Under the pieces are notes generated by a model. The model did not search any database, was not told the origin of the DNA, and saw nothing but the letters and a program-made list of their open reading frames with translations. A program made the translations under genes and the position numbers. This document shows, piece after piece, positions 6,437 to 12,512 of a DNA stretch of 12,512 bases; the first letter of the stretch is position 1, and every line of letters starts with the position of its first letter. Source of the DNA: an uncultured Brevibacterium sp. (GTDB taxonomy: Bacteria; Actinomycetota; Actinomycetes; Actinomycetales; Brevibacteriaceae); contig CABTZC010000031.1 in the NCBI GenBank assembly GCA_902489185.1, positions 1 to 12,512 on the forward strand, in the 5' to 3' direction.

Positions 6437-6451
6437 CCACGGGGCCCACTT
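6437..6451 (+). repeat. Right copy of 15-bp target-site duplication, followed by displaced T-tract
   Basis: CCACGGGGCCCACTT is identical to 4973-4987. It is followed by TTTT, so the uninterrupted locus would have had the tRNA 3' end followed by CACTTTTTT, a run of six T. Confidence 0.9.
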
Positions 6452-6474
6452 TTTTCATGCCGTAAAACACTTCG

Positions 6475-6502
6475 TTGTCTAGGTGTGCCATAGCGGTATT
6501 CT
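6475..6502 (+). promoter_or_regulatory. Possible promoter of the potassium channel gene
   Basis: TTGTCT (6475-6480) and TATTCT (6497-6502) are 16 bp apart. The predicted start falls only a few bases before the ATG at 6514, giving a very short leader or a leaderless message. Weak evidence. Confidence 0.3.
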
Positions 6503-6513
6503 GGATCACGACT

Positions 6514-7272
6514 ATGCTTGACAACCCTAAAACGAACCACGCGGACCAGCGCCGTGCGGCCCCGCACCACGGCGACCGCTACGAGAAGTGGTGCGCCATA
6601 TCGGAGTGGCCCATGGCCGCGTGCTCGGTTCTCTTTCTTGCCGCGTATGCGTACGTGGTGATCGCGAATCTGCGCGAAAGTGACACTTCGTGGCCGTTCG
6701 CAGTCATGTTCGTAGTGTGGGCGGTGTACGTTGTGGATTACGTCGTGAGTCTCGCGCTTGTAAAACATCGAGCTTCGTGGTTCTTCAGGCACCTACATCT
6801 GCTACTCATCGCGGTGTTCCCGTTTCTACGCCCGCTCTACTTGCTGCGCCTCATCCCGTTTCTTAAGTTTTTCCACCGGAAGGTTGGCGTACGCCTCCGC
6901 AGTCAGGCAACCGTCTATATTTTTGCAGGGTTTGTCTTCCTCATTTTTGTGGGTGCGCTAGCAATCCTTGATGCTGAACAGAACCAGCCTGGCGCAAACA
7001 TCACCGATTTCTCTGAGGCATTGTGGTGGTCCATTGTCACGATCACAACAGTGGGTTACGGCGATTTTTACCCCGTGACGGGGCTGGGACGTTTCATTGC
7101 CGCGTTGCTCATGATCGCCGGTATCGCACTGATCGGTTCAGTAACCGCCACTCTTGCTTCGTGGATTGTGGACAGCATCTCAGAAGGCGAAGAAAATCAA
7201 TCGCAACATCCCACTGCCCACACGTATGATTGCAAATCGGGCGCCCAAACTAATCCTGAGACGTCACCGTGA
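6514..7272 (+). CDS. Voltage-gated-type potassium channel, six transmembrane segments
   Basis: A 252-aa channel subunit, expected to form a tetrameric K+-selective pore. The selectivity filter TTVGYGD is at residues 178-184, preceded by the pore helix FSEALWWSIVTI and followed by the inner helix 193-218. Helices S1 (36-53), S2 (62-84), S3 (about 95-105) and S5 (131-152) are visible. The S4-like segment at 106-127 carries Arg106, Arg112, Lys118, Arg122 and Lys123, so voltage sensing is possible but sparse. The last 30 residues are polar and probably disordered; there is no RCK domain. ATG at 6514 is used; an upstream TTG at 6475 in the same frame would add 13 unlikely residues. Its 3' end overlaps the convergent TetR gene by 23 bp. 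Confidence 0.85.
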   Translation: MLDNPKTNHADQRRAAPHHGDRYEKWCAISEWPMAACSVLFLAAYAYVVIANLRESDTSWPFAVMFVVWAVYVVDYVVSLALVKHRASWFFRHLHLLLIAVFPFLRPLYLLRLIPFLKFFHRKVGVRLRSQATVYIFAGFVFLIFVGALAILDAEQNQPGANITDFSEALWWSIVTITTVGYGDFYPVTGLGRFIAALLMIAGIALIGSVTATLASWIVDSISEGEENQSQHPTAHTYDCKSGAQTNPETSP

Positions 7273-7855
7273 CGTGAAGTTCGGGGATACGGCGAGGCTG
7301 GTCCTTTTCCGGAAATGACAACACAATCTGATCAATAAGCGGTTGCAGAAACAGCTTCCCCAGTTGCCGCACCATCACGTTGACTACCTGTTCTACCCGG
7401 CTGCGGTCCTGGGAGGCCTTCCCATGGTCGCGTAAGGCGTCAATGCTTTCACCTGATAGGTGCGCAAGACGCGTGATCAACGTGTGGCTGCCGCCTTCTT
7501 CAAGCAGGTCACGTCGTAAATACGCAACGATGAGCGGATTCTCGAGCATCATTTCTGCAACCGACGCATCGCGGTTTGTCGCACTCGCCACTGAGTCGCC
7601 CGCCTGAGTGTCCGCCCGAGCAATCGCGTTCGCAAACTGCTCCACTATCCAACTTTCAACAGCCTCTTTGAGCCCCTCTTTGGACCCGAAGTGGTGAGAA
7701 ATCAGACCAATGGTGACTCCCGCCTCGGCGGCAATGGCACGCATGGGCGTGCCCGCAAAGCCCGAGGTGGCGAACTGGTGAAGGCCAGCGTTGCGAATCC
7801 GCGCCCGGCTTGTGAGATCACTGTTGTGGCCGTGTGATTCTTCCTCTGTTTCCAT
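7250..7855 (-). CDS. TetR-family transcriptional regulator
   Basis: A 201-aa dimeric DNA-binding repressor by family. The helix-turn-helix lies at residues 36-62 (TPMRAIAAEAGVTIGLISHH, then FGSKEGL); the remaining C-terminal part is the helical ligand-binding and dimer domain. ATG at 7855 follows AGGAGG with 8-base spacing, a strong ribosome site. It is divergent from the acyl-CoA operon across a 101-bp region containing an AT-rich inverted repeat, the standard layout for local control, so the ligand is probably an acyl-CoA of that pathway. The stop overlaps the potassium channel 3' end by 23 bp on the opposite strand. Family is certain; target and ligand are inferred. Confidence 0.9.
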   Translation of the reverse strand: METEEESHGHNSDLTSRARIRNAGLHQFATSGFAGTPMRAIAAEAGVTIGLISHHFGSKEGLKEAVESWIVEQFANAIARADTQAGDSVASATNRDASVAEMMLENPLIVAYLRRDLLEEGGSHTLITRLAHLSGESIDALRDHGKASQDRSRVEQVVNVMVRQLGKLFLQPLIDQIVLSFPEKDQPRRIPELHVTVTSQD

Positions 7856-7882
7856 TTCGCTGTCCTCCTATGCAATTTGTTC

Positions 7883-7921
7883 ACTATACCTATTGAATAG
7901 TTGTTCAGTCAGTTATACATT
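7883..7921. promoter_or_regulatory. Shared divergent promoter region and probable TetR operator
   Basis: CTATTGAATAG (7890-7900) is a perfect palindrome around a central G, extendable with mismatches to about 19 bp. On the minus strand TATAGT (7888-7883) makes a good -10 for the regulator gene. On the plus strand TTGAAT (7893-7898) and TACATT (7916-7921) are 17 bp apart and could serve the operon. The palindrome lies within both elements, as expected for autorepression plus operon repression. Confidence 0.45.
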
Positions 7922-7956
7922 GAATCAAAGTTCTCTACATTGTTTGAGGAGCTCGG

Positions 7957-8787
7957 ATGAATCAGCAGCCACTTTCCGGTGTCACCGTCATCACGCTGGC
8001 CGTGAACCTGCCCGGCCCACTCGCAGCAGCACGACTAGCCAACCTGGGTGCTCGCGTTATCAAAGTCGAACCACCCATCGGTGACCCTTTAAGCGTGTAC
8101 GTCGCGGATTACTACCGGGAGCTCGCAGCCGGGCAAGAAGTGATGACCATCGATTTGAAATCGCCTGAAGGTGTGCAGCAGTTCGACCAGCTCGCCAAAG
8201 AGTCGGACATTCTGCTCACCTCGATGCGCCCACGAGCAGCTAAGGCGCTCGGAATCCCAGAGATGGTCGACAAGTACGGCCTGGTCCATGTTGAAATCGT
8301 AGGATTTGCCGGCGACCGTGCCGACATCCCCGGACACGACCTGACCTACCAAGCAGCCCACAAGACCCTCATTCCCGGCACCATGCCCACCGTGCCAGTC
8401 GCCGATGTTTTGGGTGGAGAACACGCAGCCCTCCAGGCCATTGCTGGTTTGCGAGAAAAAGAAAATCGAGGCGCTGATGCGACTGGCGGAATTGTGAAAC
8501 GCGTGGTTCTGGACGAAGCCGCTCAGTGGGCAGCCGGGCCAGCCCGTCACGGTCTGACCGGGCCTGGGACGCGACTGGGAGGTGCCGCGCCGGAATACCG
8601 CACGTACGCCACCCAGGATGGGCACATCGCCGTTGCGTGCTTGGAACCCCACTTCGCCAAATCGCTGGCAGAACAGTTGGGTTCGGAACATGAAGAACTC
8701 GAAGCTGTGTTTGCCTCCCAGCCAACCTCCCACTGGGTCGAATTCGCACACACCCACGACCTGCCCATCGAACCAATCGCTGTGTAA
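7957..8787 (+). CDS. CaiB/BaiF family III protein, alpha-methylacyl-CoA racemase-like, short
   Basis: The first gene of the catabolic operon, with GAGGAG ahead of its ATG. The family III N-terminal fold is clear: LSGVTVITLA, NLPGPLAAARLANLGARVIKVEPP and GDP. GHDLTYQA places His127 and Asp128 where alpha-methylacyl-CoA racemase has its catalytic His, and VADVLGG puts Asp150 at the second racemase residue, so racemisation of 2-methylacyl-CoA is more likely than CoA transfer. At 276 aa it is about 80-100 residues shorter than usual: it ends right after HTHDLPIEPIAV, where relatives continue. The frame is intact, so it may be a natural short subgroup or a truncated and possibly impaired enzyme. 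Next gene 27 bp on. Confidence 0.75.
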   Translation: MNQQPLSGVTVITLAVNLPGPLAAARLANLGARVIKVEPPIGDPLSVYVADYYRELAAGQEVMTIDLKSPEGVQQFDQLAKESDILLTSMRPRAAKALGIPEMVDKYGLVHVEIVGFAGDRADIPGHDLTYQAAHKTLIPGTMPTVPVADVLGGEHAALQAIAGLREKENRGADATGGIVKRVVLDEAAQWAAGPARHGLTGPGTRLGGAAPEYRTYATQDGHIAVACLEPHFAKSLAEQLGSEHEELEAVFASQPTSHWVEFAHTHDLPIEPIAV

Positions 8788-8814
8788 AGAAACCAACCCG
8801 ACAAAGGAGTCGAC

Positions 8815-10344
8815 ATGGCAACAATCCCACTGGTGCTTCGCCGGACAGCAAACACGTACCCAGACCAACCGGCTATTACGTTTGAATCAACCACGCTGAC
8901 ATACAAAGAACTTGACGAACGCGTGGATCAGTTCGCAGCTGAGCTCATTGAGCGAGGTGTGAACAAGGGGGACCGTTTGGTCGTTGTGGCGGGCAACTCT
9001 GACGTCTTCGCGTACGCGGTTCTGGGTGGATTGCGGGCCGGCGCTATTGTCGCCCCGGTCAACCCCAAGTCCGCGGGTGCAGAGATCGAGCACTTTGTCA
9101 CCGACGCGGACGTGCACTCCATTATCTTCGACGCGCTCTGCGCGCCTGCGGTTAAAGCCTGGGCCGAGGCGTACCCGGAAACCGCCGCTAAGGTCAACGC
9201 GCTGTCGCTGGGGGCAACTGAGTTCGGTGACGACCTCCTCGGGGCGGCGTTACAGCGCCCTGCCACGCCGGTGGAGCTTGGGCTGGAAGAGGACGATGAC
9301 TGCCTCATTATTTACACCTCGGGAACTACCGGAAAACCCAAAGGCGCGCTCTTTGATCACCACCGGGTGCTGTGGGTGGGCGTAAACACCATTGGTGGTG
9401 TGGGACTCCGCATCCGCGACCGTTACCTGATTGTGGCCCCGCTGTACCACTCCGCGGCGCTGAACCTGCTCTTCTTCCCAGCGCTGATGATGGGCGCTCA
9501 CCAGGTCATTCACTCTGGGTTTGACCCCGAGGCGGTGCTTAACGAGATCGACAAGACGAAGATTAACGTGTTCTTCGGGGTGCCCACGATGTTTGCGTTC
9601 ATGCTGCGGTCGCCCAACCTGGCGAAACTCGATTTGTCGAGCTTGCGGGTGGCGTTCTATGGCGCGGCACCCATGCCAGGAAGTGTGGCGGAGCGCCTGT
9701 TTGAGGTGATGCCGCAGACCGAGATCATCCAGCTGTGTGGCCAGACCGAAGGTGGTCCCGGTGGCATCATCCTGCTACATGAGGAAGTGAAGGCCAAGCC
9801 GTCAGCGTCTGGCCGGTATGCGACTTTGAACACGGAAGTCCGCGTGGTTGATGCGGAAGGCAACGACGTTCGCCCTGGTGAGGTGGGCGAAATGATCATG
9901 CGTGGCGAGTCCATGATGAAGGAATACTGGCGCAGGCCAGATGCGACCGCGCAAACGGTCATCGATGGCTGGGTGCACACCGGCGACTTGGCTCATGTTG
10001 ATGAGGAAGGGTACATCACGCTGGTTGACCGTCTGAAAGACATGATTATCACCGGTGGCCACAATGTGTATTCCGCCGAGGTGGAAAATGCGTTGGCAGC
10101 GTACCCGGAGATTACCGACATTGCGGTGGTGTCCCGTCCGCACCCGGACTACGGCGAAACGGTCGTGGCAGTTGTGACCCCGGCCGAAGGCGGGAACCCG
10201 ACGCTTGAAGGGTTGCGTGCGTTTGCCGAACCGCTGCTGACGCACTACAAGATTCCGCGGGAACTCATTATTGAAGACATTCCGCGTAACCCGTCAGGGA
10301 AGATCCAGAAGCACAAGCTGAGGGAGAAGATTGCCCGTGACTAA
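8815..10344 (+). CDS. Acyl-CoA ligase (AMP-forming, ANL superfamily)
   Basis: A 509-aa enzyme that activates a carboxylic acid to acyl-AMP and then acyl-CoA. The motifs run in order: the phosphate-binding loop YTSGTTGKPKGA (167-178), FYGAAPMP (281-288), GQTEGG (309-314), the ribose-binding Asp in HTGDLAHVDEEGY (388-400), the hinge DRLKDMIITGGHNVYSAEVE (405-424), and catalytic Lys496 in RNPSGKIQK. All key residues are present and the length is normal. Ribosome site AAGGAG, 5 bases before ATG. The substrate cannot be read from the sequence; the neighbours suggest a fatty or branched acid, with CaiC-like acids as an alternative. Its stop is overlapped by the GTG of a 38-codon ORF (GTGACTAA). Confidence 0.92.
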   Translation: MATIPLVLRRTANTYPDQPAITFESTTLTYKELDERVDQFAAELIERGVNKGDRLVVVAGNSDVFAYAVLGGLRAGAIVAPVNPKSAGAEIEHFVTDADVHSIIFDALCAPAVKAWAEAYPETAAKVNALSLGATEFGDDLLGAALQRPATPVELGLEEDDDCLIIYTSGTTGKPKGALFDHHRVLWVGVNTIGGVGLRIRDRYLIVAPLYHSAALNLLFFPALMMGAHQVIHSGFDPEAVLNEIDKTKINVFFGVPTMFAFMLRSPNLAKLDLSSLRVAFYGAAPMPGSVAERLFEVMPQTEIIQLCGQTEGGPGGIILLHEEVKAKPSASGRYATLNTEVRVVDAEGNDVRPGEVGEMIMRGESMMKEYWRRPDATAQTVIDGWVHTGDLAHVDEEGYITLVDRLKDMIITGGHNVYSAEVENALAAYPEITDIAVVSRPHPDYGETVVAVVTPAEGGNPTLEGLRAFAEPLLTHYKIPRELIIEDIPRNPSGKIQKHKLREKIARD

Positions 10345-10453
10345 TAGCGCCAGCGGGATCTCGGAAGCGGTCATCGTTGACGTGGGTCGTCAGTGCGGTG
10401 AGCTGGCCGCCCAGTTCGCAGTACAAGCAAGGCTGAAACACTGCAAACTCTGA
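10337..10453 (+). pseudogene. 38-codon GTG mini-ORF, possible internally deleted thiolase remnant
   Basis: A GTG overlaps the ligase stop codon (GTGACTAA, a typical coupling arrangement) and opens a 38-codon frame ending in TGA at 10451. AGGGAG lies 10 bases upstream. The N-terminal ISEAVIVDVGR resembles the start of thiolases (EAVIVDAVRTP). The second half, RQCGELAAQFAVQA then KL, resembles the C-terminal helix of SCP2-type thiolases (AQCAELxWQLRG). This could mean that an internal deletion joined the two ends of a former thiolase gene. It is too short to be certain, and may instead be a real small coupled peptide or chance. Confidence 0.4.
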
Positions 10454-10470
10454 ACCACAAGGAGAAACAC

Positions 10471-11256
10471 ATGTCCGAACAGCGGGAACCACTGGTACAC
10501 ACGGAAGACCGTGGGCCAGTACGAATCATCACACTCGACCGGCCAAAAGCGCTCAATGCGCTTTCCGGTGACTTAATCGACGACCTGGCCCACGCTTTGG
10601 CTGAGGCGGAAAATGCTGACGCAGTGCGCGCAATCGTGCTGACCGGTAGTGACAAAGCGTTTTGTGCCGGAGCTGACATTAGTGAGATTGCCCGGATGCG
10701 GGACAGTAAGCCGCTCGACCCACTGATGATTGATCGCCTGTTCGGGGCTCTTGACGCTGTTCTCAAGCCTACAATCGCGGCCGTTCGGGGGCTCGCTTTT
10801 GGGGGCGGGTGCGAGCTGACGCTTGCGTGTGACATCGCGATTGCTGGTGAGTCAGCGCAGTTCGGCGTCCCGGAGGTCAAACTGGGTGTTCTGCCTGGTG
10901 GCGGGGGAACCCAGCGTCTTGTGAGCGCATTGGGCAAGGCGAAGGCAATGCGGATGCTGCTCACGGGTGAGCCGGTGGATGCAGCGTGGGCTGAGTCTGC
11001 CGGTCTGGTTGCCGAGGTGGTTCCAGATGATCAGGTTATGGAAGCTGCCGTGAAGATTGGAAATGCAATCGCAGCTAACGCGCCGTTGGCTGTTCGCCTA
11101 ACAAAAGATTCAGCGCTCGCATCGCTTGAGACCCCGCTGAGCGCGGGGCTTGAGCATGAGCGTCGCAACTTCCTTTTGCTTTTGGGAACGGAAGATGCGC
11201 AAGAAGGAACTTCGGCATTCATTGAACGCCGTCGCCCAGAATTCAAAGGAGTATAG
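10471..11256 (+). CDS. Enoyl-CoA hydratase (crotonase family)
   Basis: A 261-aa hydratase, the normal size, adding water across the 2,3 double bond of enoyl-CoA. The oxyanion-hole segments are FCAGADI (64-70) and FGGGCELTLACD (110-121). Both catalytic glutamates are present, Glu115 (GGGCE) and Glu135 (FGVPE), with the same 20-residue spacing as in rat mitochondrial hydratase. KLGVLPGGGGTQRL follows. ATG has AAGGAG 6 bases upstream. Its final codons contain the ribosome site of the next gene, whose ATG lies 2 bp after the stop, so the two are translationally coupled. A CaiD-like role is an alternative; catalytic hydratase activity is well supported. Confidence 0.93.
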   Translation: MSEQREPLVHTEDRGPVRIITLDRPKALNALSGDLIDDLAHALAEAENADAVRAIVLTGSDKAFCAGADISEIARMRDSKPLDPLMIDRLFGALDAVLKPTIAAVRGLAFGGGCELTLACDIAIAGESAQFGVPEVKLGVLPGGGGTQRLVSALGKAKAMRMLLTGEPVDAAWAESAGLVAEVVPDDQVMEAAVKIGNAIAANAPLAVRLTKDSALASLETPLSAGLEHERRNFLLLLGTEDAQEGTSAFIERRRPEFKGV

Positions 11257-11258
11257 AA

Positions 11259-12413
11259 ATGATTCTTGATGGATACCGTGGCACGTGGGAAAACGAAGAA
11301 ACCGATGACCTGCGTAGCCTGACACGTAACTTCTTGGAGAAGGAAGCAAAGCCCAACTTGGCGCGTTGGGCCGAAGAGCACAAGATCGATCGCGAGTTCT
11401 GGAACAAAGCCGGTGAGCTGGGACTTCTGTGCGTGTCCATCCCGGAAGAATACGGCGGCGGTGGCGGAACGTTTGCTCACGAAGCTGTTGTGCTGCAGGA
11501 GCAGGGGTACATTGGCGACGCGGCGTGGGGGTACGCCGTTCACTCCACGATTGTGGCGCACTACATCAACGCGATTGGGACGGAAGAGCAGAAGAAGCGC
11601 TGGCTGCCGGGCTTGGCCTCTGGTGAGCTCGTTGGTGCTATCGCCATGACCGAGCCGGGTACCGGTTCTGACCTCCAAGCGGTTAAGACAAAAGCGGTTT
11701 TGGACGGCGACGAGTACGTCATCAACGGCGCTAAAACCTTCATTTCGAATGGTACGCACGCGGATATCGTCATTATTGTGGCGCGCACCAACGACCAGCC
11801 GGGTGGTAAGGGGCTGTCGCTCATTGTCGCCGAGGTGAATGACCTTCCCGGGTTCTCTCGCGGACGCGTTCTGGACAAGGTGGGGCAGCGTGGTCAGGAT
11901 ACGCGCGAGCTGTTCTTTGAGGACATGCGGGTTCCGGCTGAGAATTTGTTGGGTGGAGTTGAAGGTAAGGGGTTCATCCACCTGATGCAGCAGTTGCCGC
12001 AGGAGAGGTTGGCGCTGGCCGTCACCGGTGTGACCACGGCTGAGTACGCGGTGCGTTTGACGATTGACTACGCGAAAGAACGTGAAGCGTTTGGGCGCCC
12101 GATTCTGGGATTCCAGAACACCAAGTTTGTTCTGGCCGAATGTGCCACTGACACGTTCGCTGCACGCACATTCGTGGATCACCTGGTGTCCCAGCACATC
12201 GATGGGAAGCTGACCACTGAGCAGGCGTCTGCGGGTAAGTATTGGGCGACCGATATTCAGAACACTGTGATCGATAGGTGTGTTCAGGTCTTTGGTGGTT
12301 ACGGATACATGCTCGAGTACCCCATTGCGCGGATGTACGCCGATGCGCGCGTCCAGAAGATCTACGGCGGTACCAACGAAATCATGAAGGACCTCATTTC
12401 GCGTGGGCTGTGA
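11259..12413 (+). CDS. Acyl-CoA dehydrogenase, LCAD/IVD catalytic type
   Basis: A 384-aa flavoprotein that makes the alpha,beta double bond of acyl-CoA, giving electrons to ETF. Family motifs: AMTEPGTGSDLQ (129-140), YVINGAKTFISNG (153-165), LPQERLALAV (246-255), AKEREAFGRPI (272-282), QVFGGYGYMLEYPI (343-356), KIYGGTNEIMK (367-377). The usual catalytic Glu of the IYEGT motif is Gly370 here; Glu249 in LPQER takes the position used by long-chain and isovaleryl-CoA dehydrogenases, so the enzyme should be active and may accept longer or branched substrates. It starts 2 bp after the hydratase stop, with AAAGGAG 7 bases before ATG. A crotonobetainyl-CoA reductase-like role is less likely. Confidence 0.93.
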   Translation: MILDGYRGTWENEETDDLRSLTRNFLEKEAKPNLARWAEEHKIDREFWNKAGELGLLCVSIPEEYGGGGGTFAHEAVVLQEQGYIGDAAWGYAVHSTIVAHYINAIGTEEQKKRWLPGLASGELVGAIAMTEPGTGSDLQAVKTKAVLDGDEYVINGAKTFISNGTHADIVIIVARTNDQPGGKGLSLIVAEVNDLPGFSRGRVLDKVGQRGQDTRELFFEDMRVPAENLLGGVEGKGFIHLMQQLPQERLALAVTGVTTAEYAVRLTIDYAKEREAFGRPILGFQNTKFVLAECATDTFAARTFVDHLVSQHIDGKLTTEQASAGKYWATDIQNTVIDRCVQVFGGYGYMLEYPIARMYADARVQKIYGGTNEIMKDLISRGL

Positions 12414-12480
12414 GGCGTAGGGAACATGTCAGCTGGCCAGCAGATTTCAGCAGCCAAGAAGTTTACGAAAGGAAAACACC

Positions 12481-12512
12481 ATGCAGTTTGCTAACAAAAC
12501 TTTCATTGTGAC
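12481..12512 (+). CDS. Probable short-chain dehydrogenase, 3-hydroxyacyl-CoA type (N-terminus only)
   Basis: Ten codons before the window ends: MQFANKTFIV and the first two bases of a Thr codon. This matches the first beta strand leading to the TGGxSGxG cofactor loop of SDR enzymes such as HSD17B10-type 3-hydroxyacyl-CoA dehydrogenase, the expected next step of the pathway. AAAGGA lies 7 bases before ATG. The 67-bp gap after the dehydrogenase contains the perfect palindrome GCTGGCCAGC (12432-12441) and no obvious terminator, so the gene is probably in the operon. Confidence 0.6.
   Translation, partial: MQFANKTFIV

Noticed and set aside
5136..6482. Several plus-strand frames inside the IS
   Set aside because: Antisense shadows of the transposase; no ribosome sites and biased composition.
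8089..8906. Minus-strand frames opposite the CaiB-like gene and the start of the ligase gene
   Set aside because: The plus-strand genes carry complete family motifs and good ribosome sites; the opposite frames have none.
11031..12197. 388-codon minus-strand frame opposite the acyl-CoA dehydrogenase
   Set aside because: A shadow of a strongly conserved plus-strand gene; the length comes from codon bias.

Overview
The window looks like chromosomal DNA from a moderately high-GC actinomycete. The pointers are a DUF47-Pit phosphate-uptake pair, an AlkZ-type winged-helix protein, a small DUF2871 membrane protein, an IS481-family element and a TetR-controlled acyl-CoA catabolic operon. The genus cannot be fixed from the sequence; Micrococcales or a neighbouring order is a guess.

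Left part (1-2030, minus strand): a DUF47/PhoU-like protein is followed by the first 182 codons of a PiT-family phosphate permease that runs off the left edge. Upstream of this pair is an unusual leader. A TACAAT -10 box would start the RNA at the first base of a 12-bp stem, and that stem encloses three small hairpins (1249-1333). Further upstream is an unrecognised 215-aa conserved-looking protein, divergent from the next group.

Middle left (2123-4764, plus strand): an EcsC-like small hydrophobic protein and an AlkZ-like winged-helix protein sit 5 bp apart. A DUF2871 four-helix membrane protein follows and ends in a strong terminator hairpin.

Middle (4862-6452): a tRNA-Lys(TTT) gene with a good promoter has an IS481-family insertion sequence directly behind it. 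The element is 1449 bp long with 26-bp imperfect terminal inverted repeats, several internal TGTCAAC repeats and a 15-bp target duplication. The duplication copies the last 12 bases of the tRNA, so the tRNA stays intact, but its T-rich downstream tract now lies on the far side of the element.

Right part (6514-12512): a six-helix potassium channel (TTVGYGD filter) converges with a TetR-family regulator, their ends overlapping by 23 bp. Divergent from the regulator is a plus-strand operon: a short CaiB/BaiF family III protein with alpha-methylacyl-CoA racemase-like His/Asp residues, an acyl-CoA ligase, a 38-codon translationally coupled mini-ORF resembling a thiolase remnant, an enoyl-CoA hydratase, an acyl-CoA dehydrogenase of the LCAD/IVD catalytic type, and the start of a probable short-chain dehydrogenase. 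Together these would activate an acid to its CoA thioester, correct its alpha-carbon stereochemistry, dehydrogenate, hydrate and oxidise it: a beta-oxidation pathway plausibly suited to 2-methyl-branched or related acids, repressed by the TetR protein through an operator in the shared 101-bp intergenic region. The substrate is inferred, not shown.
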